NCBI GenBank assembly: GCA_036250195.1
Contig: JAVHZZ010000003.1
Coordinates: 19,498,504-19,562,503 of the forward strand
Length of the DNA stretch: 64,000 nt
Source: Mixophyes australis
Taxonomy: Eukaryota > Chordata > Amphibia > Anura > Limnodynastidae
Reading direction: 5' to 3'
In this document: in pieces, positions 34,976-46,130 of the stretch
How positions within the stretch are numbered: position 1 is the first letter of the stretch
Layout: every line of letters starts with the position of its first letter
Translations under genes and position numbers: made by a program
The notes under the pieces: model-generated
What the model was told of the DNA's origin: nothing
Database searches by the model: none
Seen by the model: the letters and a program-made list of their open reading frames with translations, nothing else

Positions 34976-36119
34976 TAAATTTATACTGTGCTAAATAGTT
35001 TTATGCATTATAACGCTAAAGTTTTGTTTTTTTAATTATATGGGGGATTTTTTCACAGTTTTTGAATGGAATTAATTGTACAGTAACTTTGAACTTTAAA
35101 CACAACTTTATCATTCTAAAAAAAATATAGTATTTCAGTAGGCTGTTAGCAGCCAGTAGTTGACCCCTAGTGCAAAGATGCTGATGACCATCAGCGCAGG
35201 TCTTTGCAGTGTTTAAAAAAAATAACTCCAAATAACTTGGTAATTGTGCAATTTTGTGGCCCGTTTTACATGTAAGCTTAGGTCGAAAGATTTACGCCCA
35301 CTCTAATTTAAATCAAGTATTTGTGGATATGGAGAAATGGTATTTAAGAGGTAGTCTACGCAAGATCCTCCGCCATATAACGGTCGCTGATTGTGTCATC
35401 ATAAACGCACCGTTCAGTGGCAATGCCTTGTGGCAGCTGAGCACATATATGTAATTCCTGCTGGTCAGTTAACAACACACTTCCTGATACCAGTCAAATA
35501 TTGTATACACGATGTGTGAGTAGACCTTTCTATGTAACCATTCACAAGCGACGGTTCACACGCTTTCCAAGACGTGGCAGCAATGCGAGGGTTAATTTCT
35601 ATTATTATTTTCTCCCGTTGACCTTGCTATATGAAAGCAGAAAGTTTAGTTTCGGTTAGGTAAGTTTAGGTAATATTAGGAAATGACAGCATTTCAATGA
35701 GGAATACCAGACCTTAAAGAAATGTTGCCGTACAGGGTAAGACGACTCACAGTGAACCAGGGGTTGGTTCAGCTGTATACGTAAATTAGCCCCCCAGCCA
35801 CAGATCAGTGTAACTTTAAATCCTATCACTTGGTCTGCTGCTCACAGTTTGTTGTCTTTCAGGTATAATTTACTGGAATTTGATCAAAAGTCCATAAAAT
35901 GTGAAACTATTGTGATAAAAGTCCCAGAAGTGATAAAATTAGTTCCTATAGGGAAAGACGTATTAGCACATAAGACTTGTACCAATTAAAGAATTGCATT
36001 ACGTTCTGAATGCATCCAGTGACTTAACTAACAGGGTGGTTTGCACTGTGTTTGTGTTTTTAGCGCAGTGTGCAAGGAGGGGCGAATGCACAGACTAGCT
36101 ACTACCCCGGGGTTATCTG
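34976..36119. other. Intergenic, nothing recognised
   Basis: No supported feature. Confidence 0.45.
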
Positions 36120-36124
36120 ACAAT

Positions 36125-36715
36125 ACATAGTTGCTCTGTGGCTGTGTTTCCCTGGTGGTCACAATGTTGTTCTATAGCTATGTATACCTGGGAGTCACAT
36201 GGTTATCTGTAGCTGTGTTTCCCTGGTGGTAACATGGTTGCTTTTTAGCTGTGTTTCCCAGGTGGTCATTTTGTTGATCTGTAGCTGTGTTTCGCAGGTA
36301 GTTACGTGGTTGATCTGTAACTGTGTTTCCCTTGGAGTCACATGGTTGATTGTAGCTGTGTTTCCCTGGTAGTCACATGGTTGATCTGTAGCTGTGTTTC
36401 CCTAAGAGTCACATGGTTGATCTGTAGCTGTGTTTCCCTAGGAGTCACATGGTTGATTGTAACTGTGTTTTCCTGGTGGCCACGTGGTTGATCTGTAGTT
36501 GTGTTTCCCTGGGGGTCACATGGTTGCTGTGTAGCTGTGTTTCCCTGAGAGTCACATGGTTAATCTGTAGCTGTGTTTCCCTCTGAGTCATGTGGTTTTT
36601 CTGTAACTGTGTTTCCCTGGTTTTCACATGTTTTTTCTGTAGCTGTTCCCTTAGTGGTCACATGGTTGTTCCATAGCTGTGTTATCTTGGTGGTTGCGTG
36701 ATTGCAGTTGCATCG
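36125..36715. repeat. 36-bp minisatellite
   Basis: About 16 degenerate units of TCTGTAGCTGTGTTTCCCTG plus GTGGTCACATGGTTGA. Unit length is mostly 36 bp, with a few units one or more bases shorter. It gives a minus-strand frame with 12-residue periodicity (RETQLQ.NHVT), an artefact of a unit length divisible by three. Confidence 0.92.
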
Positions 36716-37952
36716 TCACTACAGAAGTGATGCTACATCAATATTCAGCTTCTTCTTTGCTGTGTGAGAGCACCTGATTCTCTTATATGGGGCCTCCCCT
36801 GTATGCTGAAGTGACATTGGGTGCTCCTGCTGCCTAGGTGTCCGGGTCATAATGAGTCAAAAGTAGACAGCAGACAATAAAGAAAAGTGGAGAAAGGAAG
36901 ATAAAGGAGAGTGATGGGAAAGAGCAGAACCATATTGCCCATCTCCCCTCCACCTGGGTTGGGGGGACTAGTATGGACATCTGGGAGGTGGGCAAAGTGC
37001 TCACATGGTTAATGCCCTCTCTAAGCCCTTATACTACTTAAGGCCTTGACGGCCTTCAGTCTCGTTTAGAAGAATATCTCAAAAGAGAATGTGTCTGCCT
37101 CCTTCTCTCTCTCCATCTCCCCCATTTTCCCACGAGGTGAGTTAGTCTGTGGCTATCTTGTGATCACTATACATGTCACGTGACCACTGACCAATCAGTG
37201 CAACTGTTTACAAAATACCAAAGTGTAGCACACGGGCGTATACAGTACTGTACATGAGGTACATCAAAGTGCCATACGTACTTCATTTTAATTTATCATC
37301 TGCTGCACATGCATGCTGGTTCTCTCAGATACACTGTAACAATGCAAGGACAGCATGCTTCAAATACCTCATGTCCTTTGATGATTAAAAACCATATGGT
37401 GGAGTCTTGTTATTGATTTAATACTATATAATACCATATGCTAACTTCCACTTTTTTTTATTAAGTAAAACTTTATGTTTAATCTGCTATTTTCAATTTT
37501 TCTGCAGAATCCACCCCATAAAGTGATAAGGCCAAGTAGCAAATAATAAATAGACACCTATTAATTAATGATGTCTGAGGCTTGTGTAAATTTGTGGTTA
37601 GACGTGGGATACTCTCAGAGCACAAGTATGTGAGAGAGAGGATGTGTCAGAGAGAGGTGTCTGAGATAAGGATGTGCAGATCTTATGATCAGATATCTTT
37701 GTATTAAAATAAAAAATGTATACTACAGCTTCAATGCTGTGTATTTTCATGCAGATTAAAATACATCAATACGTATTATGATTTCAGCAAATTAAGTATG
37801 AATATAAACTATCAACCACATATATCGCATATTGGATCTCCACAATATATATACTTTGTAAGTGGTTATAGTCTTTAGGCATGCAAATTTGGAAACAAAT
37901 AACAAATAGTCTCCCTTATGTGCATAAGTTTCCCTGTTGTTGGTTCTAAAGC
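36716..37952. other. Intergenic, nothing recognised
   Basis: AT-rich from about 37380. No supported feature. Confidence 0.45.
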
Positions 37953-38278
37953 ATCATCATCATCATCATCATCAGCTATTTATATAGCGTCACTATTTCC
38001 GCAGCGCTGTACAGAGAACTCACTCACATCAGTCCCTGCCCCATAGGAGCTTACAATCTAAATTCCCTAACATATACACAGACTAGGGTCAATTTGATAG
38101 CAATTAACCTACTAGTATGTTTTTGGAGTGTGGGAGGAAACCAGAGCACCTGGAGGAAACCCACACAAACACGGGGAGAACATACAAGCTCCACACAGAT
38201 AAGGTCATAATCGGGAATTGAACTCATGACCCCAGTGTTGTGAGACAGAAGTGCTAACCACTATGCCACCGTGCAGTA
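37953..38278 (-). mobile_element. tRNA-derived SINE, copy 7
   Basis: Full-length minus-strand copy: CATCATCATC tail at the left, GTACAGAGAACTCACTC, TTTTTGGAGTGTGGGAGG, and the tRNA-like head with GTGCTAACCACTATGCCACC at the right. No clear target duplication. Confidence 0.9.
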
Positions 38279-38309
38279 TAAGAGTTATAGTGATTTTTTC
38301 TCACTCTCC

Positions 38310-38500
38310 CAAAGAAAGAGGGCAGCACCACCGAATAACATCCGCATGGACGCCGACAGTAATGTTTCTACTCTTAAGAGGGCAGTTTACTTAATAACAT
38401 TAAAGAGGGGCACCTCTTCCAAACTGCCCCATTAAGAGTAGAAACATTACTGTCGAAGTCCATGCGGGCGTCATTCTGTGATGCTGCCCACTTTCTTAAT
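38310..38500. mobile_element. Foldback element with 75-bp arms
   Basis: The left arm (about 38316-38388) and right arm (about 38421-38496) are reverse complements over GCATGGAC, GACAGTAATGTTTCTACTC and GGGCAGTTT. The loop is about 32 bp. No partner copy in the window; it is probably a MITE. Confidence 0.7.
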
Positions 38501-40154
38501 CGCATTCACTGCAAGTCAGGATAATACCCTATCGAAAACAACAGTACGTCGTGCTCCTCAATATTCACCCTCAATATGTCTTGCTCACTCGTGTCGGGGT
38601 TCCCAACATCGTGTTTTAGTACCCAACCCATTAAAATTAGTGCTGGTATATATACCCATGAAGGGAGAAAAAGTCAGGCAATATCAGCTTTGTAAATCTG
38701 CTGGATTAGGGAGCATCACCCTAAAGCGGATGTCTTTCAGAATATCTTCTAATATATATATTCTTCTGTGTTCAGAGCAGTTCCGCTCCAGTGTTGGGCT
38801 CCTGTATTTAGGTCTGTCTTGCTGGATAACGGCAGCAATACACTGTGCCAAATACATAATTTCCTGTTTTGGCGAATGGCAGCCTTGACTGCGATCTACT
38901 GGAGAATTCTCTTCTGGTGGGGGTGTGTGGCTAAGGGACCCTACGCGTTTCACTATGTGGCTTCTTCAGGAAACTGTGTAGTAATGCAACTGAAGAGTGT
39001 TGAAGAGTATCCATCTGTAGATGTAGCTCTATCACTCCTCAACCTGCATTCAAGATCAAGGCTGCCCAAAGCAGGAAATTAGGTTTTTGGGACTGCCGTA
39101 ATCCAGCCGTGACAAGATAGTCACCTAAATACAGGATCCCAATGCAGGCTCTAAACACAGAGGACTACCAATAACGGGCTGTCCCTAACGTCGCCCATAC
39201 CTGTGGGGAAGAGTTACCCCACTAAGTCATAGCAGCACTACACGTCAGATAACTTCAACAGGGCAGCTCTTAGAGAACCATACTTTACAATCTTGCTGTT
39301 TAAACGGTCTGCGTGACTATTTGCAGGACTATGAGTCTAGATTAAAGTACACTTGGTTGAAAAAGATTTGCCATTTAGTACTTAACAAACCTGCCCTGCT
39401 GGAGGTCTGGCTGGGGACTTGTGGAGTGTAGGAGGAAGCCGCTTCACAGGAGGTGCAAACAGAAACACACCTCTCTTGACCAGGAAGCTTGTCCCGTGAG
39501 GATGAGTAGTAATGGGCAATTCTGCTGGAGATTGTAGAACAGTGGATGCATAAGTTGTGGTTGTGGGAGAGGACATTATAGGAAACAGACAAGTCAATAC
39601 ATTATTAGACCCTCCACATGGCAACATTGGATTCCAAACTTTTCTTCAATGTTTGGCTTTAAGTGAAGGGTACAAAAGGGCTGCACTCAGGTGTTGCTCC
39701 GCTGCCCTGATTGCTGTTGCTGGCAGACTGAGATGTGGTTACTGTTACTGGGATGTGGTTTGCAGCATTGCAATATGTTGAGTCATGCCAGTGTACCAGA
39801 AGCTGATGATGTTTGTGTACATGATGTGTGCAGTACTGACACCTGTTGAGGGTTGTCAGTATGTCATTGATTCCTTACACATTTGAATGATTTTCTCTCA
39901 TTCGTAGAATTGTGCCTGTTATACACTTTACGTTTTGTGCAAAACGTATCCCTTTGAAAGTATAGATTGGGACTTGATATCCATTATATTCAAGCACTTG
40001 TAAAAGCAAATCCCTCTGCAGATATAAAAAAGATCTGTGGTCCTCTGCTAACCCAGGAACGCCCAGTAAATGTCCTCTCTCCATCTCTTGAAGTTCATTT
40101 AAATATCAGCACAAATCACACTCTTGCATTTAAGTGTAACTTTTGATGGCAGCT
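38501..40154. other. Intergenic, nothing recognised
   Basis: Frames at 38478-38888 (136 codons) and 38684-39082 have no recognisable domain. Confidence 0.4.
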
Positions 40155-40687
40155 ACCGTATTTCCCCATGTATAAGATGCACCTTTATCCCAAAAATGTT
40201 GGGTCTAAAACCTGGGTGCGTCTTATACAGGGGTAGCGGGGATGCAGGGGAGGGGCATTACAGGGGCAGCGGGGGGGATCGAGGGGGAGCAGGGTAGCAG
40301 GGGGATCAAGGGGGAGCGGAGCAGCACTACAGGGTACAGCGGGGGGGATCGAGGGGGAGCGGGGCAGTGTTACAGGGGCAGCGGGGGGGGGGGGGGAACC
40401 AGGAGGGGGACAGGCAGAGTGGCAACGGGGATCCAGGAGGAGGGGGACAGGCAGAGTGGCAGCGGGGATCCAGGAGGAGGGGGACAGAGGTACAGTGACA
40501 GCAGGGGGGGGGGTGGGGGCGTTTGCAGGGCAAGTGTGGCTCTGCTGCTCTGATCACAGTGCAGCCAACCATTATATTCTCCCTGCTTTTTTTGACAGCT
40601 ACCGTAATATTTTTAAAAAAATTTTTTGGGGGCACAATTAAGGTGCGTCTTATACATGGGAGCGCCTTATACATGGGGAAATACGGT
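40155..40687. mobile_element. MITE with ACCGTATTTCCCCATGTAT ends and G-rich core
   Basis: Left end ACCGTATTTCCCCATGTATA; the right end is its reverse complement (TATACATGGGGAAATACGGT). A second internal GCGTCTTATAC block is present on both sides. TA flanks both ends. The interior (40235-40520) is a G-rich degenerate tandem (GGGGGATCGAGGGGGAGC, GGATCCAGGAGGAGGGGG). Frames through it are compositional. Confidence 0.75.
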
Positions 40688-40787
40688 ACATGGGACAGCC
40701 TTACTCATGCCCAATTATGCACTGGAACAGGCAATACTACATTGTAAAACAGGTGCGATGGTACTAAACCTTTTGTTTACTGGTATC

Positions 40788-40968
40788 CCAAGTGTCAGCG
40801 TTGCATTGTTCTGAGACCTCAAGTGTCAGTGTGTTATTGTTTTGGGACCCCAAGTGTCAGTGTGTCATTGTTTTGGGACCCCAAGTGTCAGTGTGTAATT
40901 GTTTTGGGACCCCAAGTGTTAGTATGTCATTGTTCTGAGACTCCAAATATCAGTGTGCCGTTGTTCTG
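40788..40968 (+). repeat. 31-bp minisatellite
   Basis: Five to six units keyed on CAAGTGTCAGTGTGT at 40790, 40821, 40852, 40883 and 40914. A further AGTGTCAGTATTGGGG follows the MITE at 41176, so the MITE split the array. Confidence 0.88.
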
Positions 40969-40976
40969 GAACACTA

Positions 40977-41172
40977 GGGGGTAAATGTATCAAGCTGAGA
41001 GTTTCCAGCATGTTTGAAAAGTAGAGATGTTGCCTATAGCAACCAATTAGATTCTAACTATTATTTATTTAGTACATTCTAAAAAATAATAGCTAGAATC
41101 TGATTGGTTGCTATAGGCAACACCTTCACTCTTCAAACCCACTTGGAAAATCACAGCTTGATACAGTTACCC
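40977..41172. mobile_element. Foldback MITE, GTTGCC-core family, copy 6
   Basis: Ends GGGGGTAAATGTATCAAGC and complement of GGGTAACTGTATCAAGC, with CTA on both sides. The core GTTGCCTATAGCAAC plus CCAATTAG lies at 41029 on. The right arm has an intact CTGATTGGTTGC. Inserted into the 31-bp array. Confidence 0.8.
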
Positions 41173-41189
41173 CTAAGTGTCAGTATTGG

Positions 41190-41849
41190 GGGGTGCACTC
41201 CTGATCCACACTGAACTGCCTTGTCTCTTAGGATTGCTAATGGCCCCCACAGAAGAGCATAGCGTAGGGCAATCCAGGACAATTGGTTGGTGTGCACATT
41301 CCTATTCATGCTAGTGAATGTAGATCACTACAAGGGGAACATATTTTATTTGTCGTAAGGTTCCATTTATTTACCACATTGTAATTACATTAAAAAAAAC
41401 AAAGCAATTACCTATTGCTTATCGCCTAAGCTACAATTGTCAGTTCTTTACTAATAGAATATACTGTAGCAGTAAAACAAGTTTGCAGGATCTATGATCT
41501 GAACACTAAATTTGTTTTACAGATTTAGGATTGCAGCCTAGCAACAGCTAGTGGATAGGTGGCAAGCTTCCCGAAATAGCAGCGCGGGGCTGAGTAATAG
41601 AAACAAAATATTCTCTCACTCATTCTGCCTGTGACCCTTGAACGTGCGCACGGCCCACACAGAGTCAGCTGGTAAGGCCTTCTGCAAGCAATATAACATT
41701 CAAAAAGTCATGTCTAAATGAGCAAGTTGGCCATAGTTTTCCAGAGGAGACCTTACTTTTACTCTTAAGGGTAATAATGTATCGTTCAGCTATTACTGGC
41801 AGATATTATTTTTCCCTTCCCATATCAGGTTAATTGGAGCAGGACAATG
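41190..41849. other. Intergenic, nothing recognised
   Basis: No supported feature. Confidence 0.45.
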
Positions 41850-42790
41850 GAGTCTGACCTGAATCAGACTCCCTAGTAGAATCAGAGTCCATAGTAGAAT
41901 CAGACACCCTAGAAGAATGAGACTCCATAGTAGAATCAGACTCCATAGTAGAATCAGACTCCCTAGTAGAATCAGACTCCCTAGAAGAATCAGAGTCCAT
42001 AGTAGAATCAGACTCCCTAGAAGAATCAGACTCTCTAAAAGAATCAAACGGCCTAGTAGAATCAAACTCTTTAGAAGAATCAGTTTCCCTAGTAGAATCA
42101 GACTTCCTAGTAGAATCAGACTTCCTAGTAGAATAAGACTCCATAGTAGAATCAAATTCTTTAGAAAAATCAGACTGCCTAGTAGAATCAGACTCCATAG
42201 TAGAATCAGACTCCATAGTAGAATCAGACACTCTAGAAGAATGAGACTCCATAGTAGAATCAGATTCCATAGTAGAATCAAACTCTTGGAAGAATCAGAC
42301 TCCCTAGTAAAATCAGACTTCATAGTAGAATCAGACTCCATAGAAGAATCCAACTCTTTAGAAGAATCAGACTCCCTAGAAGAATAAGACTCCCTAGTAG
42401 AGTCAGACTCCCTAGAAGAATGAGACTCCATAGTAGAATCAGGTTCCATAGTAGAATCAGGTTCCATAGTAGAATCAAACTCTTGGAAGAATCAGACTCC
42501 CTAGTAAAATCAGACTTCATAGTAAAATCAGACTCCATAGTAGAATCCAACTTTTTAGAAGAATCAGACTCCCTAGAAGAATCAGACTCCCTAGTAGAAT
42601 CAGACTCCCAAAAAAAATCAGACTCCATAGTAGAATCAAACTCTTTAGTAGAATCAGACTCCCTAGAAGAATCAAACTGACTAGAAGAATCAGACTCCAT
42701 AGTAAAATAAGACTCCATAGTAAAATCAAACTCCATAGTAGAATCAGACTCCCTAGTAGAAACAGACTCCATAGTAGAAACACTCTGGTG
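41850..42790. repeat. 18-bp minisatellite, about 50 units
   Basis: Units of the form AGAATCAGACTCCCTAGT and AGAATCAGACTCCATAGT, 18 bp each, with substitutions and rare indels. Six codons per unit give long Ser/Asp/Glu-rich frames on both strands, and Leu-Ile-Leu-rich frames in another phase. It abuts the DIRS-like relic on its right. I see no promoter, start context or conserved flank that would make it a gene. Confidence 0.95.
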
Positions 42791-42799
42791 ACCTTTTGG

Positions 42800-43990
42800 G
42801 CATAAAACTGTGAACCATCCTACCACTTTTAGAGAGTGTTTCTCAGTTAACACTGGAGACCAAAAGGCAAGAATGATAAACTTCTGAATCTGAGATAATT
42901 TTTGTGGGGAGACCCTGGGTGATAGGTGTCCTGGTGTTGGCAACTTCCAGGAAAGAACCACTTGGCTGGGGTAGCAATCAGAGACAGAGCACATATGGCC
43001 AAGCAGCTTAGTCCTGAAAGGACTGGTTGTGAGGTACAAGCTGAATTCAAAGGATTGTAGAAGGTAGAACGGTGATAGACGAAGTTGGAGTCGTGTGGAG
43101 AAGGTAGAATTGTGATGTACCGTCAAACAAAATGAGTCTCCTTCACAGCACAATCAGAGAAGTCCAAAACAAAACTTTGCTCCAGCCAAGGTTTGGTAGA
43201 ACTGAGGGACTATATAAAGGTTACAAACAGGTGATACAAATTGTTCTGATTGACTTTCACTGAAGGGCTGATTGAAGAGTAGAGATAGATGTGTGGTAGT
43301 CCAGGATAGGTGACCTACTAGATTGTTGTTCCTAACAGAGCGCTGATTACAGGAATTGAAATACGCTGTTTGTAGCTGTCATTGTGAATAGTGTGCAGGT
43401 CTGGATGACGTAGAAGCATTTTGTCCAGAATTCCTTCTTGCCAGAGGTGGGAAGTGACCACTGACATTAACATGGTGAAGGTGTAGGGTTCTATTGCTTA
43501 TCCAAATATTATCCTCTGGAACCATTTAGTCCAGCCCTGGAATCTTAAGAGCCGTCTGTGACTTTGGTGTACAGACGCCAAATGAAAGCATCTTTTAGTT
43601 ATGTCTTCACAAAATAATAATCCTTCCCAAATAGGAAAAGTAAATTTGACAAACTTTACAATGCAGACGTGTCTGGTTGTGAGGAACTTGTTTAAAGATT
43701 TTACATTCAGAGAACCGTCTTGTTTCTTTATAGGAAACAGATGACTGACCCAGCGCCTGGAATGTGTATCCACCACCTTTATTTTCCTTTGGAAGAGTGT
43801 TCCATCGAAGACTGAGTATAATTGGGAAGAACAAATTCTGAAATGTGGACGTGGTTGTCTAGGGAAATGGTTGAAGAGCAAGCTGCGGCTAGAATGAAGT
43901 ATCTGTAAACCTGACTCTCTTCTTGGCAATCCAAGCGTTGGGAACAGCTTTTTTGGGATGGAAAGGCTGCCACTGTACATAGCCATCTTG
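42800..43990 (-). pseudogene. DIRS-like retrotransposon relic (RT/RNase H region)
   Basis: A 162-codon minus-strand frame (43498-43986) contains LFPIKKQDGSLNVKSLNKFL and further on HQSHRRLLRFQGW. Their order and wording fit the RT of DIRS/Ngaro-type tyrosine-recombinase elements. The catalytic DIKDAYFH-like box is corrupted (EDITKRCFHL). Further left, LLGHMCSVSDCYPSQVVLSW resembles the region after the RT in that family. Between them the frame is lost. No recombinase gene or split terminal repeats are seen. Family call is moderate. Confidence 0.6.
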
Positions 43991-44312
43991 TCTAGGCATG
44001 GTGTTGCGATGTCGTTCCTCCGGCCTTAAAATTGGTGACACATCAATGGAAAGAGCTCTTTGGAGGGTCCATTTTCTTTTTCAGGTTTGAAGAGGACCTC
44101 CTTTGATGGGATTTTATTTCCTCTATGAATTTAGGACAGAACAGGTCAGAGTTATGTAAGTTTGACGTGTGTGAATGACTCTGCATCCTCCATTACGAAT
44201 GCTCAGAAAACAAGTACAAGACGCCGTCACGTTCATCGGTCACACAATATTTCTCTTCTATTCGGCCCTGTGGCACTGCCAACTACCCACCAGCTGTTGG
44301 TAGGTGGCAAGC
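43991..44312. other. Unassigned, possibly 5' part of the DIRS-like relic
   Basis: No recognisable domain. Confidence 0.35.
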
Positions 44313-44320
44313 CTCCAAAC

Positions 44321-44513
44321 CAGTGTTTCCCAACTCCAGTCCTTAGGGACCCCTAACAGTGCAGATTTTCCAGGTCACAAGTGAAATAATTAGTACCACC
44401 TGTGGATCTTTCAAAATGTGTCAGTCAGTAATGAGTACACCTGTGCTCCAGTAAGGAGATATGGGAAACCTGGACTGTTAGGGGTCCCTGAGGACTGGAG
44501 TTGGGAACCAGTG
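44321..44513. mobile_element. hAT-type MITE with CAGTG(T/G)TTCCCAAC ends
   Basis: A 193-bp element. Left end CAGTGTTTCCCAACTCCAGT, right end the reverse complement of CACTGGTTCCCAACTCCAGT, with inverted repeats of about 45 bp including GGGACCCCTAACAGT. Flanks CTCCAAAC (44313-44320) and ATCCAAAC (44514-44521) form an 8-bp duplication with one mismatch. Ends of this form are familiar from hAT (Charlie-like) elements. Confidence 0.85.
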
Positions 44514-44521
44514 ATCCAAAC

Positions 44522-45265
44522 CAATAAAAAGAATCTAATAGAGATTGCTGTGCAAACAGAAACTGCAGTGAATTAACCAAGGATCACATTTACAGGATGT
44601 TAAATAGCTTTAACAATAAATTAACAAATGTTTCAATGTTCTGTACTAACTTTTCTTACACATTTATTTAGTTGTTAACACCACAAGAGAATTGACAAAG
44701 CTGTTACTTTGTATTGTTAGATGCCTCTGCACATCCGCCTGATTGCAGGGCCACGGAATGTTACCATAGCAACAGAAGCATCAGAAAGTCTTCACCATAT
44801 CACATAATGTCATCCAAAGACATAATGGATTGAATCATATCCGTATATAAACAAGAAAAAGACACAGAAACATTGTAAACACATTTCAGAGCATTCACCA
44901 AGTTGTCAAATTTTTTTTCCAAGATTTTGAAAAAATATGTTCCTAGAGAAGATTGACAGTATCGTTGGCTCTTAAAGCCTAACTTCACACTGAAACAGAA
45001 AAAGACGTAGTTTTGTGCGGAATTAAATGACCTGAACAAAAAATATTTTTTTTTTATTTATAGACATTATGTGGATGCATGTAAAGGTCCAAGCAGATCC
45101 TCTATCCTACTTAGGTAGGACTTGGTCAGGATGTATGTAAAAGACCCTTCCGATGCAAATGAGAGGTTCACAGGCAACCCTCAATAAGGCAACCAGAACA
45201 GGAGAGAGGATTTCCAGTTTAGAGCATTAGACACACTGGGACCTGAAAAATTGTCCAATCTCTTC
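44522..45265. other. Intergenic, nothing recognised
   Basis: Contains a poly-T run near 45045. No supported feature. Confidence 0.45.
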
Positions 45266-45274
45266 AAATGCTGG

Positions 45275-45616
45275 GGCAGCATGGTGGCTCAGTGGTTAGC
45301 ACTTCTGCCTCACAGCATTGGGGTCATGAGTTCAATTCCCAACTGTGAGGAGTTTGTATGTTCTCTCCGTGTTTGCGTGGGTTTCCTCCAGGTGCTCCAG
45401 TTTCCTCCCACATTACAAAAACATACTGGTAGGTTAATTGGCTGCTAACAAATTGACCCTAGTCTGTCTGTCTCTCTGTGACTGTCTGTGTGTGTATATG
45501 TTAGGGAATTTAGACTGTAAGCCCCAATGGGGCAGGGACTGATGTGAGTGAGTTCTCTGTACAGCGCTGCGGAATTAGTGGCGCTATATAAATAAATGGT
45601 GATGATGATGATGATG
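45275..45616 (+). mobile_element. tRNA-derived SINE, copy 8
   Basis: Complete: head (GTGGCTCAGTGGTTAGC), body, and GATGATGATG tail. AAATGCTGG flanks it on both sides (45266-45274 and 45617-45625), a perfect 9-bp target duplication, so this is one of the younger copies. Confidence 0.93.
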
Positions 45617-45625
45617 AAATGCTGG

Positions 45626-46130
45626 TCTTTATATTCCATACTTGTCCATTGTCCCAGGATATCTGGGAGACTCCCAAATTCCGTTTAGGTATCCCAGACC
45701 CAAATCCCTCATTCCTCAATCTTCACTTCCCCTCCAGGATCTTATCTAGAAATCCGATTAGTGAATGCCACAGTAAAAAAGAGGGGGTGCAGAGCGAATG
45801 CCACGGTGGCCCTTAAGGACCCCTTAAGGGAGTGACCAGCACCACACCAAGGAGAGGCACCAGACGGGTGTTCCCCACAGTGTGGGGGTGGCTCCAGCAT
45901 GTAAACTGTCAGTAATAATTGTGAGGCAAGAAGAGGGGGATGGAGAACCCCATCAGTGAAAGGCACACAGCAAGGTACCAGCAGGGGGATCCCCACCTTC
46001 AGGGGTACCCCAGAAACAAAAACACAACTGCATACACAATACAGCACTACAGGAAAAGGCAATGTTGTTTTGAGAGCCCCTTCCTAGAGGTAACCCCATA
46101 CAGTAGCCCTCTCGGAAAGACAACCATACC
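45626..46130. other. Intergenic, nothing recognised
   Basis: No supported feature; a 106-codon minus-strand frame has no recognisable domain. Confidence 0.4.

Noticed and set aside
36125..36715. Possible CRISPR-like array (regular 36-bp repetition)
   Set aside because: Units are contiguous with no unique spacers, and the context is eukaryotic.
38478..38888. 136-codon frame
   Set aside because: No recognisable domain and it starts at the edge of a foldback element; not enough to call a gene.
41793..43153. Ser/Asp/Glu-rich frames up to 277 codons, resembling a repetitive acidic protein
   Set aside because: They follow the 18-bp tandem unit and exist on both strands; no start context or conserved flank.
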